Below, in pieces: positions 22,957 to 33,845 of a stretch of 64,000 nt of DNA. The notes beneath the pieces were generated by a model. The model made no database searches, had not been told where the DNA came from, and worked only from the letters and a program-made list of their open reading frames with translations. Each line of letters starts with the position of its first letter. Position 1 is the first letter of the stretch. A program made the position numbers and the translations under genes. This DNA comes from Datisca glomerata. Taxonomy: Eukaryota; Streptophyta; Magnoliopsida; Cucurbitales; Datiscaceae. The DNA is taken from contig QANY01004770.1 in NCBI GenBank assembly GCA_003255025.1, positions 1,541,891 through 1,605,890 on the forward strand. Direction: 5' to 3'.

Positions 22957-23420
22957 ATGGATATGTCATGGATGTTTTTTATTTGAAGATCTAGAACTTA
23001 TGGAATTGGAGTGGAGAACTTCAACAAATATGCATTGCAACGTGGTAGCGACCCTGATTTCATTCATCGTCCATGTCAAAAATGCAGAAATCTCAAATGT
23101 TATACTGTTGTTGTAGTTAGAGAGCACTTGTTTTGGCATGACAAGATTAGATTACAAATTTGACCCTTTCATTTTAGCATCACAAACTAAGCAAGTGTTT
23201 TATGTTGAAGATCCGCCAAATCTAAGATGGTCAGTCATCTTTGCATCTCCTTAAAGAGATTATCGTGAAAATATTATTGATGATGATTTTGGTGATACGG
23301 TATTGGATTGTCAATTGTTTACAAAATAGATGCCTCCAATTGAAACTCTTAACTTAGATAGTGAAAATGAAATTGCACATATTCGACCCGACGACGAAGA
23401 CACTATTACAGAAAATAATG
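22957..23420 (+). pseudogene. CACTA TNP2 transposase remnant: N-terminal domain fused to C-terminal DUF4216
   Basis: ATG at 22957 opens MDMSWMFF. After a stop, TYGIGVENFNKYALQRGSDP and a CQKCRNL motif follow, which is the transposase-associated (Transpos_assoc) N-terminal domain of plant TNP2. From about 23155 the sequence reads FDPFILASQTKQVFYVEDPP and NLRWSVIF, the C-terminal DUF4216 block, then the acidic tail MPPIETLNLDSENEIAHI (23330 onward). The central Transposase_21 core, normally hundreds of residues, is absent, so this copy could not transpose by itself. It supports the reading of 4731-25844 as one CACTA element on the plus strand. Confidence 0.82.
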
Positions 23421-23524
23421 TCAGCTCAAGGAAACAATCAGTAGGCCTGCCTAATCTGCTAGACTCATCATATTTGTTTCAATTACACTCTAATGGTGAT
23501 TATCACCTTGAATGCCTCTAGGAC

Positions 23525-24185
23525 TATAAAGCATAACGATGTGATACTGCTTTTAGTTTGGTTAAATAGTGAGTGATGAATAAGAGAATTGGAGCATGGG
23601 GCAACAGTGTCTTTAGAAATTTTGAAGTACCTTCAGAATTTCTATTACTTTGTCTCGATTTTGATTTCTAAGGTGATATGAGAATTTATGTCGCTCTAGT
23701 CTTATGGGTTTCAAATTATTTCTTTCAGGGCCTTGGGAGAATTGGGATGCACGCAATCTCTCTTGCTAATTTACAGCATGACGGCTGCTACCTGCCTGAC
23801 ATCGCACCCTACTGTCCACGTGCGGGCTTGTTGCGTACTGCTTCATAGTTGACCCAATCAAGATATAGCGAAGCAATTTTTTGCGTTTATAAAGTTTTAT
23901 TTGATATTTATATAGAATTTTTGAGATTGAGATTGTTAGGGATGAATGCACAAAACAGGTGAAGTGCAAGAGTAGTCAGTTATCCAAAAGCAAGAGATTG
24001 AAGCATTATAGGACTTTTTTCTTTTAGCTCACTTTCTTCACCAATGTAAATGTGGTACAGTAATTCATAATATTTATTCGATCGGTAAAACGTGTGTAAT
24101 TCTGTTATTTCACATATGACAAACTTTTGTTACGAGATATGAATTTACAGTTCTTATAGGATAGAACTTAATTGATAATTGTATT
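23525..24185 (+). other. Outer-CACTA interior without recognised coding sequence
   Basis: Possible splice acceptors exist (for example TTTCTTTCAG near 23735) with short open patches, but none could be assigned to a family. It separates the TNP2 remnant from the captured chorismate synthase exon and may be intron DNA that came with it. Confidence 0.35.
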
Positions 24186-24189
24186 TCAG

Positions 24190-24285
24190 GGTCTCATGCT
24201 TTTGACAAACTTAAAGCTAAGCTTGCTATGGCTGTAAGTTCATTACCTGCATCAAAGGGTTTTGAAATTGGCAGTGGGATTGCAG
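24190..24285 (+). pseudogene. Captured chorismate synthase exon
   Basis: A 96-bp exon is bounded by ATTTCAG at its left and GCAG|GTTTAA at its right. It reads [20 protein letters not shown] and then [10 protein letters not shown]. This is the internal block (VFDKLEA...LPA.KGFE.G.GF) of chorismate synthase, the plastid shikimate-pathway enzyme that converts EPSP to chorismate. The frame of the exon is open, but neighbouring exons of the enzyme are not found, so it is an isolated fragment. Retained splice borders indicate DNA-level capture by the CACTA element. Confidence 0.82.
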
Positions 24286-24611
24286 GTTTAATTCTTCTCT
24301 AGAACTTCAAAGAAAATATTTTGTTACCTCTTAGAGCAGTGGTAGAGGTACTGCTACTGACATTAAACCCATTAAACTGGGTATTATCTCTTACAATCGT
24401 ACAAACTTCATACCCTCTTATGGAAAGGCAAATTTTACTACTCTTGTTGTCGCTTTCATAGAATATTAGTTTTCCCTTTCCTTCCCATCTTGTTCCATGA
24501 TATGTCACCCCCCAAAGAAAAGCTAATATAAGCTTTATGCTTATATAGATGGTTTCTTATGATTTTCCTTTCCTCTTGTTGATATTATTATTGCTGTTTA
24601 ATTCTATTAGG

Positions 24612-24950
24612 TGTTATGTTTGAAGGACGGGGCAAATCTGAGAAGATCTTTCTGCATATCTTAATGCTCTTCTACTTGAACCATATTATGTTCCTCGCAA
24701 GTTAGTGATCGGTGCTTTGTTATCAAATTTGGGACCAGAGACTGTACCATTTGCAAGGAGTTTATTTTTAGACGCGCTTAGGATAGATCCGACCAACCGT
24801 AAGGTTAATTATTATTTGGGAATGGTTCGTAAGAATGATGGTCGAATAGTTGATGTCATAAACTGCTTCCAGGTCGCTTCCATGCTTGAAGAAACTGACA
24901 TGTCGAGAGCTTCAGCAATATTCTCTGACTTGCTCTTGTGTATTAGAGGT
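24612..24950 (+). pseudogene. Captured C-terminal TPR exon of an NPG/NPGR-type calmodulin-binding protein
   Basis: After CTATTAG the exon reads GVMFEGRGKSEK. One frameshift near 24648 follows, then AYLNALLLEPYYVPRKLVIG, ALLSNLG, LFLDALRIDPTNRKVNYYLG and CFQVASMLEETD. This is the C-terminal tetratricopeptide region of plant NO POLLEN GERMINATION (NPG1/NPGR) proteins, whose family binds calmodulin and has roles linked to pollen and cell walls. Family copies have near-identical spacing of the LLEP..VP, A.R.DPTN and CFQ.A..LEE blocks. Only the last TPRs are present, with no N-terminal part, so this is a captured fragment. Confidence 0.8.
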
Positions 24951-25269
24951 TCTAATCTCATTATTCTTTACAAATAAGTTACGATGTATAAAATTATGCC
25001 TCCATGTTTATGTTTTTTACATATTTTACAGCTAAGGTAAACATTTTTTTTTATTTTTCAGTTGGTACAATAAGATCCATAAAAAATCATGGATTTTTTT
25101 TCTTTTTCCCCCTATTTTCTTATGATGTATCAGTTGAATATTACCTTATGGTTTCTTATATTTTATTGATAGTATATAAATCCTGAGAGTTTAATGTTTG
25201 GTCTCTGTTTTTATTGTTTTTATTAATTTGATATTTTCAGACAATTATAATTAGGTTGAGGCGATTTTT

Positions 25270-25830
25270 AAGAGTGGAGTTAAAAAAACTAATAGATGGT
25301 AGATATAAAAACTTAAGTAAAAAAGGTAATATAACACGTTAGTAAATAAACGTAATATTGTAATAGGGACAATGAATTACAATGACAAAAATCATCTTAT
25401 ACAACAGTGGTTATCAAAAGCGTGATCGTAATCACAAAAAAACATGACGGTCATACCATATACACGATGGAAAACTAAAACGTTGTAATATAGAAGAAAG
25501 TTACTAACGGCGTTAGTTTCTTTTAGGATGGTAGTAAGTAAAACCGTCTTAACAATCTCCATAGTACACGACGGTCATTCACTTCTCACGACGTCATATA
25601 TAACCATCATTATCAATTGTTTTAAGTTTTACGATGACATACAAAAATAACACGACGTTTGTCTCATAGGATAAACCTATTACGACGTTTATGGTTACTC
25701 GTTGCAAAGATGAAGTTTTACAATGTTTTTTGCCTACTGTCATGTAATGTAAAAAAATATTACATGAACGACGGTGAATCCCCGTCGTCTATAGTAATAG
25801 ATAATGAGTAATTACCCTCATAAAATGGTT
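25270..25830. repeat. Right subterminal repeat array of the outer CACTA
   Basis: Motifs such as CATGACGGTCAT, ACGACGGTCATTC, TACGACGTTT and CGACGGTGAATCC are dense from about 25390 to 25790, mirroring the left array at 4745-5183. They end about 50 bases before the right terminus. Confidence 0.75.
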
Positions 25831-25859
25831 TTTTTGTAGGAGTGAACAAAGTGTTTGTC

Positions 25860-28410
25860 CCTATCAAGTAAATAAGTAATGGCTATGGGTAAAAGATGAG
25901 AGTTATTATAAATACAGTTCTGATCGGTGCTATACTTAGCATTAAAACTGTATTACGATCCCTACTAGTCCAATTTACATTGAAATTGAAAAAACGATTA
26001 AAGGAAGACTTAATGTGCTTGACAAAATTAACAAGATCCCAAGGAGGGATTAATTTGCCAATAAAAAAATCAATAGTTTTCCTAGAATCACTTTCAATTT
26101 GAGTATGCTGCCACCCTTTCTCCTTAGCAAGCTCCACACCATCACTAATAGCTCTCAACTCAGCATGAATAATATTACCGCTGAATATTTTCTTCCCAGC
26201 AAAACCAACAACATTACGCATGAAATCCCCAGCACTAATTCCCACTGAGGCAGCAAGAGGGCAGGCGTAAAAAGATGCATCTACATTGATTTTAATCCAT
26301 CAAGAAGGGGAGAGACCAATTATATCTGAAAGAGTTCAAACTAAGAGAAGAATTAGACAAACTCAAACTAGAAGGATAAATAAGAGTCGTTATGCTAGAT
26401 TAGAATATAAAGAAATTAAATGGTCATCCTAAACAGTATGGTTACTAGGGATGATATCATTAAAGTAGACCTTAGAATTACCCTTAGACTTGAGCCTTAA
26501 AAGAGTCAGAGAACTAGTATGAGGAAGTATTTATTAAGGCCGTTAAAAGCAGAATACCTAGATCTATAAACCCCCGAATACAGGCTGATAGAGTTACAAT
26601 GAATATCCAAATTTTGATTGTTAGTACAAGGCATAATACCAGAGCAAGAAGACATCTTAGAATTGATAATTGGAGAAGAAAATGGCGTATGCAGATTATT
26701 TACATTACGGTACTCAAAATAATAATTCCAGGCATTACGGAAAACAGAAGAAGGATTCAACAATTTACTTTCAAAAATGAAAATATTCCTTTCCTTCCAA
26801 ATAAACCAGCAGGTGCAACAAAATAATGAGATCATAGACATACCTCCATCAGGATGAACTTTCTAATCTGTAAGCCTATCAATCAGCTAATCTATGAAAC
26901 TTTGACTAGGAGAAAACGATATTTTAAGTTGGAAAAGGGGAAAATAAACCAGACACCTTTAGTCCATTTATAACCAAATAAAAGATGATCAATAGTTTCT
27001 TCTTCTTTTTCACAAATAGGGCAAATGTTATCAGAAATAATCTTCCTATATTTAAGATCATTTCTAGTAGGCAAGAAGGTTAACATGACTCTCCCATTTT
27101 TTTTTTTTAGTTTTTTGGGGGATTTTAGCTTTCCAAAGATCAGAATTAATAGCATTGGAAGAAGAAGCATTAAGACCTAAAGAATCAAATTCATCATAAA
27201 AATAGCATGATAACCAGATTTTACAGTATAATTGCCATTCTTATTAAAAGGCCAAACAAGAGAATCATTGAAACTACTACCAGCAAGCTGAATAGAGAAA
27301 ATCTTATGGGCAATCTAGGGGGAAACAATTGAGAAACCAAATCTCTATTCCAACTAAAGCCATTATCCAAAATCAAATCATAGACCATATTTTAATTTTA
27401 ATTCTTAAAAGATTCAATGGAATGACAGTTTGGGATCCAACTACTATTCCAAATATTAATATTATAATCATTACCAACTATCCAAAAAGCATACTTAAGA
27501 AGAATATTTTTTCCAAGATACAAACTTTTCCAAACCCAAGAGCAACTCTTAGGACAACCAGCATTAAAAAAAAAAAGAGTTAGGAAAATACAGACCTTTA
27601 AGAACTCTAGAGCACAAACTGTTTTGATTGTTGTGAATTAACCAAGCTTGTTTGGTCAAAACTGAGACAGCCTCTAAATCTCTAAAGCCTAAGTACCCTT
27701 ATTTTTACTATTGCAAAGTTTAATTTGAGCACCATCTTATGCCTTTACAATCATGATCGTTAGCCCACCAATAGCCAAATATAGCAGACTGAGGCTTAGA
27801 GCAAATAGACTTAGGAAATTTAAAAATGTGCATAGCATAATAGGGAAGAGCTTGAGCAACAACTTTTAAGAGAACTTCCTTACCACCTTAGGGAAAACAG
27901 ACTAGATTTCAAGAAGAGCAGAATAAAGAGCAGTTTTAGAAGAGCTCCAATCCGTTGGGAGGTCTAGATAATATTCATTCTTAGAGCTAATCGAAATACC
28001 AAGACTGTCAACAAGAAATTTTTTTTTTAGGAAGAGAGACATTCTTACTAAACCATAGGCAGCTTTTCCAAGATTACTACATTGACCATAGGCCTTACAA
28101 TACTTTGATAAGCATAAATTCAGATTGTAGCATGATTTATCATTAGCCTCACAAAACAACAAACAATCAACAGCAAAAAGATGGTGTGAAATAGGAGGGT
28201 AGGACTTATTTAATTTAAAAGGATCAATCATGCTATTATTAACAAAGTTATTCAAACAACAAGACAAACAATTGATAACAATAATGAAAAGGTAAGGGGA
28301 AAGACGATCCCCTTGCCTAAGGCCTCTATGAGGGAGAAAAGAATCACTAGGGCAACCAATAATAATAAGTCTATAGTTTACAGAAGTTACGCAAAGGATT
28401 TTTCAAATGA
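25860..28410 (-). mobile_element. L1-type LINE, 5'-truncated, degenerate
   Basis: Reading the minus strand from right to left: RT block GLRQGDRLSPYLFIIVINCL near 28320-28260; SHHLFAVDCLLFCEAND near 28170-28125, where the catalytic F-A-D-D has become F-A-V-D; FLPTRNDLKYRKIISDNICP and ICEKEEETIDHLLFGYKW (the zf-RVT zinc-binding domain) near 27090-26960; CCTCWFIWKERNIFIFESK near 26820-26760; and an RNase H-like domain with NIIHAELRAISDGVELAKEK near 26170-26110. This is the order of plant L1 ORF2. Endonuclease, ORF1 and the 5' part of RT are absent, typical of truncated target-primed insertions. No clear 3' poly(A) was seen at the left edge, and several frameshifts occur. Confidence 0.88.
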
Positions 28411-28448
28411 TATGCTCTAAGCCTTAAGGTTAATACCTGAGGTTCAAA

Positions 28449-29377
28449 ATGTCAAAATTGCGCCATAAACCACCAGAATTTGTTGTAATCATGACGATTT
28501 GTTTGGTCAATTATAATAAATTGATATTTAAATATAACATGTGGACAATTTTATTAAAGGAATCATACAAATTTAATACTTGATTTGCATGCTATGAAGT
28601 TTAGATCGTAGGCACAAGGTACAAACAAGATTTCTTTATGGCATGTAAAATCTTTTCACAGTTTAATGAAACTGGGAGCACAACTCTCACTTTGAAACTG
28701 TAGTACACTAACTCTATAATGAAGAATGTCATACCTTAGTTACTAGGTAGAGTACCTGATCAATGTACTATTTCATTTAGAATGTACTGAAAGAACTAAT
28801 TAAGTCTGATTTCTAGTAAAGTACTATCGAAAGAATATTATGACTCGTTGTTGTTATTTTATGAGTGCTCTCAAAATGAGACTCAAGTGAAAGTGATATA
28901 CGATTATATTTAATAATTTAACCCTTTGGATCTATTAAAATGAGACTCAAGTGAACATATTTCGTATGTTTAGTGACTAAGTTGGATGGTGAGTTCATAG
29001 GTTCTCAATAGTAGAATACTTAGAATCTTTTCATTAACTAGTACCTTTGAGACAATTCATTAATGTGGTCCTAATAAATTAAGCGCTTAGTATCTCTAGC
29101 AAAAATAAACATTTGATAATTTACTTGAGGCAGTAAGTATGAAAATCATCATCATACTTGATCATTGAATAAATTTGAAACGCTTAAGGAGAGTAAAATG
29201 TGTATAAATATGAGTTCGTTAGTATTTCACCTAATTACACACAATACTGTTATGAAGGAACATTAAGTAATGAATAGTAGGTGAAGGATGATTACCTCAA
29301 ATAATATAAAATATACTTGCAGTAAAATTATAATTTACTGTAGAAATCATCATAATTAATAATTAATAAATCTGATT
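28449..29377 (+). repeat. LTR fragment of the copia family found at 50317-51905
   Basis: It starts TGTCAAAATTGCGCC, resembling the minus-strand start of the LTR at 51905 (TGTTAGGATTGTGCC). Collinear blocks follow: CATACCTTAGTTACTAGGTA, CATTTAGAATGTACTGAAAG, TATGACTCGTTGTTGTTATT and TTATGAGTGCTC all have counterparts in the reverse complement of 51540-51700. It is interrupted on the right by the CACTA end at 29378. No internal region accompanies it. Confidence 0.65.
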
Positions 29378-30385
29378 CACTACTACAAAATTCATTTTTA
29401 ACAATGGGGATTTTTCGTTGTTAAAAATAATTGATGACAGTTGCTAAACCTTCATCTTAAAAGTCGTCATAGAAAATAAACCATCTTCGACGATGGTCAA
29501 TTTTGCATGACGGTGTGGCTCTAGGAACAGCCGTCCCTAACCGAAAATAGATGACTGCTTTCATGTCCGTAGAGGAACAAATACACGACGATTATTGGAG
29601 CAAGTGTCTTGGGTTTAAAACAGACAGTTTGTCCTTGATATTTATATTATCGATGATGATTCTTTATGAACTGTCGTAATAAATTATTTATTATTGATGA
29701 TGGTTTGTTTACACACTGTCATCGTAATATGTATTATCTATTTTAATTTTTTATTTAATCATTAAGCCAACCTAATAAATTTTCACAATAAATGAAATAT
29801 AAAATATAACACATATCTTAGTAGACGATATAACTTTACATTGCAAACAATGTGAGTGTCTTAAAAAATTCCAACATTATGGACTAAAAATAACAAGTAC
29901 TGAACTTTGATTCTTTCTTTTTACTTGTTCAAGTTGCTCCAATAATATTCTTCTCAGTTGTTGAACCTGCATAATAACAAGGACAGAAGTAAACCCATGA
30001 ATTTATTAAATTATAAAGTAAAGTAGAAGAGTATTGAAAGTTATCATCGTACGTGTTAGATGACTTGATATTACTACTTCTTTTATCCACTCATATGTCA
30101 CATTATAGATTATTAGTTTAACCCTAATAAAAGTATAAAAGAATAAAAGAATATAAAGTGAAACAAAACATAAATGCAGCAAGATCATGCTTACTATAGA
30201 TATAGTTACATGTGCTACCTTAAAAAATCATAGTGTCTTCACCATTTAGTCGAATATAAGTAACCTCAGTTTCACCATCAATGTCAAATGTTTCAATAGA
30301 AAATACTTCTTTTGTAAATAAATAACAATCTAATAATGTATCACCTTAATCATTATCAGCAATACTTTTACAATATTCTCTCTGT
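29378..30385. mobile_element. Left end of a CACTA transposon, interrupted by another CACTA
   Basis: CACTACTACAAAATTCATTTTTAAC at 29378 is a CACTA terminus. Subterminal GATGACAG, CGACGATGG and GACGGTGTGG motifs follow. From about 29760 to 30190 it parallels 47520-47950 of the CACTA starting at 47233 (TAGTAGACGATATAAC versus TAGCAGACAATATAAC, TAAAGTAAAGTAGAAGAGTATT versus TAAAGTAAAAGAGTATT). At 30205-30385 the minus strand encodes the TNP2 tail. The element is cut at 30386 by the next CACTA and its right end was not found. Confidence 0.75.
30205..30385 (-). pseudogene. TNP2 transposase C-terminal tail
   Basis: The minus strand reads REYCKSIADND, then GDTLLDCYLFTKEVFSIETF and DIDGETEVTYIRLNGEDT. 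The same arrangement (DTVLDCQLF, MPPIETLNL, ENEIAHIRPDDED) occurs at 23300-23400 and (MPSIESFDVEDETEMAYV) at 37950-38060. It marks the 3' end of the transposase gene, cut by insertion at 30386. Confidence 0.75.
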
Positions 30386-31019
30386 CACTACTATAAAAGG
30401 GGGTAGATGACGGGTAAAAGCCGTCATTATAACCCTATATTGGTGGCTGACCAACTGTCATCTACCGGACCATCATCCTTAGTCATTTAAAAAAATCTGT
30501 CATTATAAGGGGGTACAATGTGGGAATACCCGTCATTATAGGTACCGTGAAAAGTAGATAGATGACGGGGAATCCCCGTCATCTTAGTCGCCACAAAAAT
30601 AATATAGATGACGGGGATTTCCCGTCATCTAAAGTTACTCCACGTAGACTTCAAATGACGGGGAATCCCTGTGTAATATCCCAACTCTTCGTAAATGAGC
30701 ATTTTTGTAAAATTGAATTAAAAGATAAACTGAATTTAAGATTTGATTTTAAAAAGTGATTAATTGTAATTTTGGTAAAATAATTTTAATTATATATGGT
30801 TTAGTTTAAAATTTAATTTTTCAATTTTAAAAGAGTTTTATTTTATATTATAAAATTTTAGCTCACTCACACCATATGCTTATGTATACCTTAGTACACC
30901 CTAACCCTATTTTATCCTTGATTAGACAATCTCACCCCTCAATTGTAACCCACTCACTCTATATGCACATACACACTAAGCTAGCCCTAACCTTATATAT
31001 ATATATATATTCCAAAACT

Positions 31020-31730
31020 TCTTCTCTCCCAGCTCTCTCCTCCCCCTCGCAGCCTCTCACCCCGCGCAGCCACCTGCTGGCCTGCAATTCTTCTTCTTCG
31101 TTGGTCCCTCTCTAATTGAATTTGGGTAATATTCTTCTCTTTCTTTCCTGATCTTCTTTCTTTAATCTCTTTCTCTCTCTATTTTTGTCTCTCTCTCTCT
31201 CTCTCATCCTTGCTTCGTCTCCCTCCCTCTCTGTTTTTGTCTCTGTTCTTTCAGTCTCTCTCCCCTTCATCTTCATCTCTGTTTCTTCCCCCTCTATTTC
31301 GTTTTCCATCTCTATCTCTGTCTCTCTCTGCTTCTCTCCTTATCCCTCTCTCTATTCCCCTCTCAGATTCACTCTCTGTTTTTCTTCCCCTCTCTATTTT
31401 TTTCTCCTTCTCGTTCTCTCTCTCTCTCTCTCTCTCTTGTTTTCTCTCTCTCTGTCTTTCTGCATCTTTCTTCTTTCTCTCTCTCCCTTTGCTTCTGCCA
31501 TCACTGACGGTTTATCACCCCCTTTCCCCTTCCCTCTGTTTCCCTTTCTCTCGCCCTCTGTTTCTCTCTCTATCTCTGTCTCTCTTTACTTCTCTCTACA
31601 TCCCTCTCTCTCTTCCCCTTTCAGATTCCCTCACTATTTTCTTCCCTTATTTGTTTCTCTCTTCTTCTCATTTTCTCTCTCCCTCTTTCCCCCTATTTTC
31701 TCGTGCTTTCTGTTCTGCAACTGGGTCTTG
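31020..31730. repeat. Pyrimidine-rich (CT)n low-complexity block in outer solo LTR
   Basis: Almost pure C/T with repeats of TCTCTC and CCCTCTCT. All three plus frames are partly open (for example 31185-31751 and 31210-31800), giving Ser/Leu/Phe/Pro strings that are artefacts of composition. Confidence 0.9.
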
Positions 31731-32064
31731 CATCCAGTTGCTCTGTCTTGAACCAGTTCACCACGAACCGAACCAGTTCAGTTTACTCAGACCGGCTTGA
31801 ACCGGTCCATCAGATAAAATCAAACCGGACTGGCCTGAACCAGCCCGGTCTGAACCATTTGACCCGAAGCTTTATCTTTTGACTCTAGACCCGATATATT
31901 ATTTTCCGACCTCGTTCTGACCGTTTTGCACTATTTTAATTAAATCTATATTTTCTATTTTAGGATATTAAAAATGTGTTTATATTGTTTTATTTCCAAA
32001 CAATTTAGTGCTTATATTTTTTTTGATTTCATGTCTTAAATTGTTTAATTCATTCTTCCACTTC

Positions 32065-32460
32065 AGGTAAGTGAGCTTATATGATGGTGTGACTCCTGTT
32101 GTTATAAATGTATATGCTTTGTGTAAGTGGGCTTACTTGATGGTGTGACTCCCGTTGTTATAAATGTATATGCTTTGTGTAAGTGGGCTTACATGATGGT
32201 GTGACTCCCGTTGTTACAAATATATATGCTTTGTGTAAGTGGGCTTACATGGTGGTGTGACTCCCGTTATTATAAATGTATATGCTTTGTGTAAGTGAGC
32301 TTATATAATGGTGTGACTCCCATTGTTATAAATGTATATGCTTTATGTAAGTGAATTTATATCGTAATGTGACCCATGTGTGATAAATATATATATGCTT
32401 GTGTAAGTGAATTTACATTGTAATATGACTCACGTGTGATAAATATAATATGTGTTATTC
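32065..32460. repeat. Tandem repeat, about 57-bp unit
   Basis: Six to seven copies of GTAAGTGGGCTTACATGATG, GTGTGACTCCCGTTGTTATA, AATGTATATGCTTTGT, progressively diverging to the right. It lies within the outer solo LTR. Confidence 0.88.
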
Positions 32461-32874
32461 TCATCAGCTTTAATTGTCTATCAGCATGTTACGTTCATAT
32501 ATATATTTTTGTAAATTGACTTATATAACGATGTGATTATGATGTTATAATCGTATCATGTATTTATTATCTGTTTAAACATTTTTCAATACTTATTATA
32601 TTTGGTTAACACTTTGGTAATTGATTACTGTTCAGTTATTAATGTGATTATCATGAGATAAATGTCTGAGTACGACTGATTTTGTGTAGTATGTTATCAT
32701 GTTTGATTCTGTTATATGTATCAGTATGCATTATATGATTAATTATTGTCATACGTTGGACTCTGCAAGTTATGAGGTTAATTCATTCAAGTGGTAATTA
32801 AGCAAAATATGAACTTAAGCATGACTTAGTAAACAAGAAATCAGGACTGTTCACGTTATGTTCTGTTAAACGAA

Positions 32875-33060
32875 TGGGGTGTCATCTGTTCATGCTTCCG
32901 TCACACATAGGGTGTCATCTGTAAATGTTTTCCGTCACATATGAGGTGCCATCTGTACACATTTTTCGTCACCTATGAGTGACATCTGTTCTGTCGCCCA
33001 ATGAGTGTCATCTGTTTCATCGCCCGATGTGTGCCATCTGTTTCGTCACCCAATTGATCA
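32875..33060. repeat. Degenerate tandem repeat around GTGTCATCTGTT...CGTCAC
   Basis: About six units of 25-45 bases share GGGTGTCATCTGTT and TTCCGTCAC. It lies within the outer solo LTR. The inner LTR lacks a clear counterpart. Confidence 0.75.
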
Positions 33061-33355
33061 TGATATGTTTCAGTTAACGTGTGATTAGTTCTGATTAGGT
33101 TGTTAACTAGAGGATCTACCAAGCCAAGATATGATTAAGATTGTTAAATGATTCTGTTTGAGACATGTGTTATCTGCATGCTATGTTAAACCATGTCATG
33201 ATCAAGTACGTTACTTTATTTCATTGATGTTATATGTCAAGTTCAGTTATGTTATGTCATGTTGCATTTATGACATGTGGATACATGTTATTATGTGAGT
33301 TTGCTTACTGAGTATTTTAAAATACTCATTCCCCCACAGTATTTATGATGCAGGT

Positions 33356-33736
33356 TGTAATACCCAAATATTTAATAAAGGGTATTTTTGTAATTTAAAA
33401 CTCACTCACACCATATATGCACTTACACCCTAAGCCACCCTATTTTTTTCCTTTGTGTTCTCTCTTATCCATTTTCCCCCAAATCTCTCTTTTTTTATCT
33501 CAAGCAAATCCTTGTAACCACCTACAACTCTCTCTCCCCTTTTTATATGACTTCACATCTCTACTTCATCTAGTTCCTCTTCTTCATCTCCCTTTTATGT
33601 TTTCCCCCCCTCTCTGTGCGTCTCCCTCTCTCCCCCTCTCTGTTCTGTCTCTTTTTCTCTCCCCCTCTCTGTTCTGTCTCTTTTTCTCTCCCCCTCTCTG
33701 TTCTGTCTCTCTCTTTCTCTCTCTTTCCCCTCTCTA

Positions 33737-33783
<47 letters not shown>

Positions 33784-33794
33784 CCTCTCTATTA

Positions 33795-33845
<51 letters not shown>

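Larger units (their letters stand above)
4731..25844. mobile_element. CACTA (En/Spm) transposon, 21 kb, expanded by nested insertions
   Basis: The left end reads CACTACTAGAAATTTGG at 4731. The right end reads TTTTTTGTAGGAGTG, finishing at 25844. Both are flanked by AAC (4728-4730 and 25845-25847), the 3-bp target duplication expected of CACTA elements. Both subterminal zones (4750-5180 and about 25280-25840) are packed with ACGACGG/CCGTCGT-type short repeats in both orientations, the usual transposase-binding arrays. Inside are a plus-strand TNP2 remnant (22957-23420) and captured host exons. Three unrelated elements account for about 5187-10711 and 11491-21736. The terminal repeats are imperfect (CACTACTAG versus CACTCCTAC), so the pairing is strong but not certain. 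Confidence 0.72.

Noticed and set aside
25896..26826. Plus-strand open frames at 25896-26102 and 26599-26826
   Set aside because: They are antisense to the LINE RNase H and zinc-finger regions, which have recognisable motifs on the minus strand.
31185..31800. Long overlapping plus-strand open frames of nearly 200 codons
   Set aside because: They are CT-rich low-complexity translations (Ser, Leu, Phe, Pro), open in several frames at once, inside a solo LTR.
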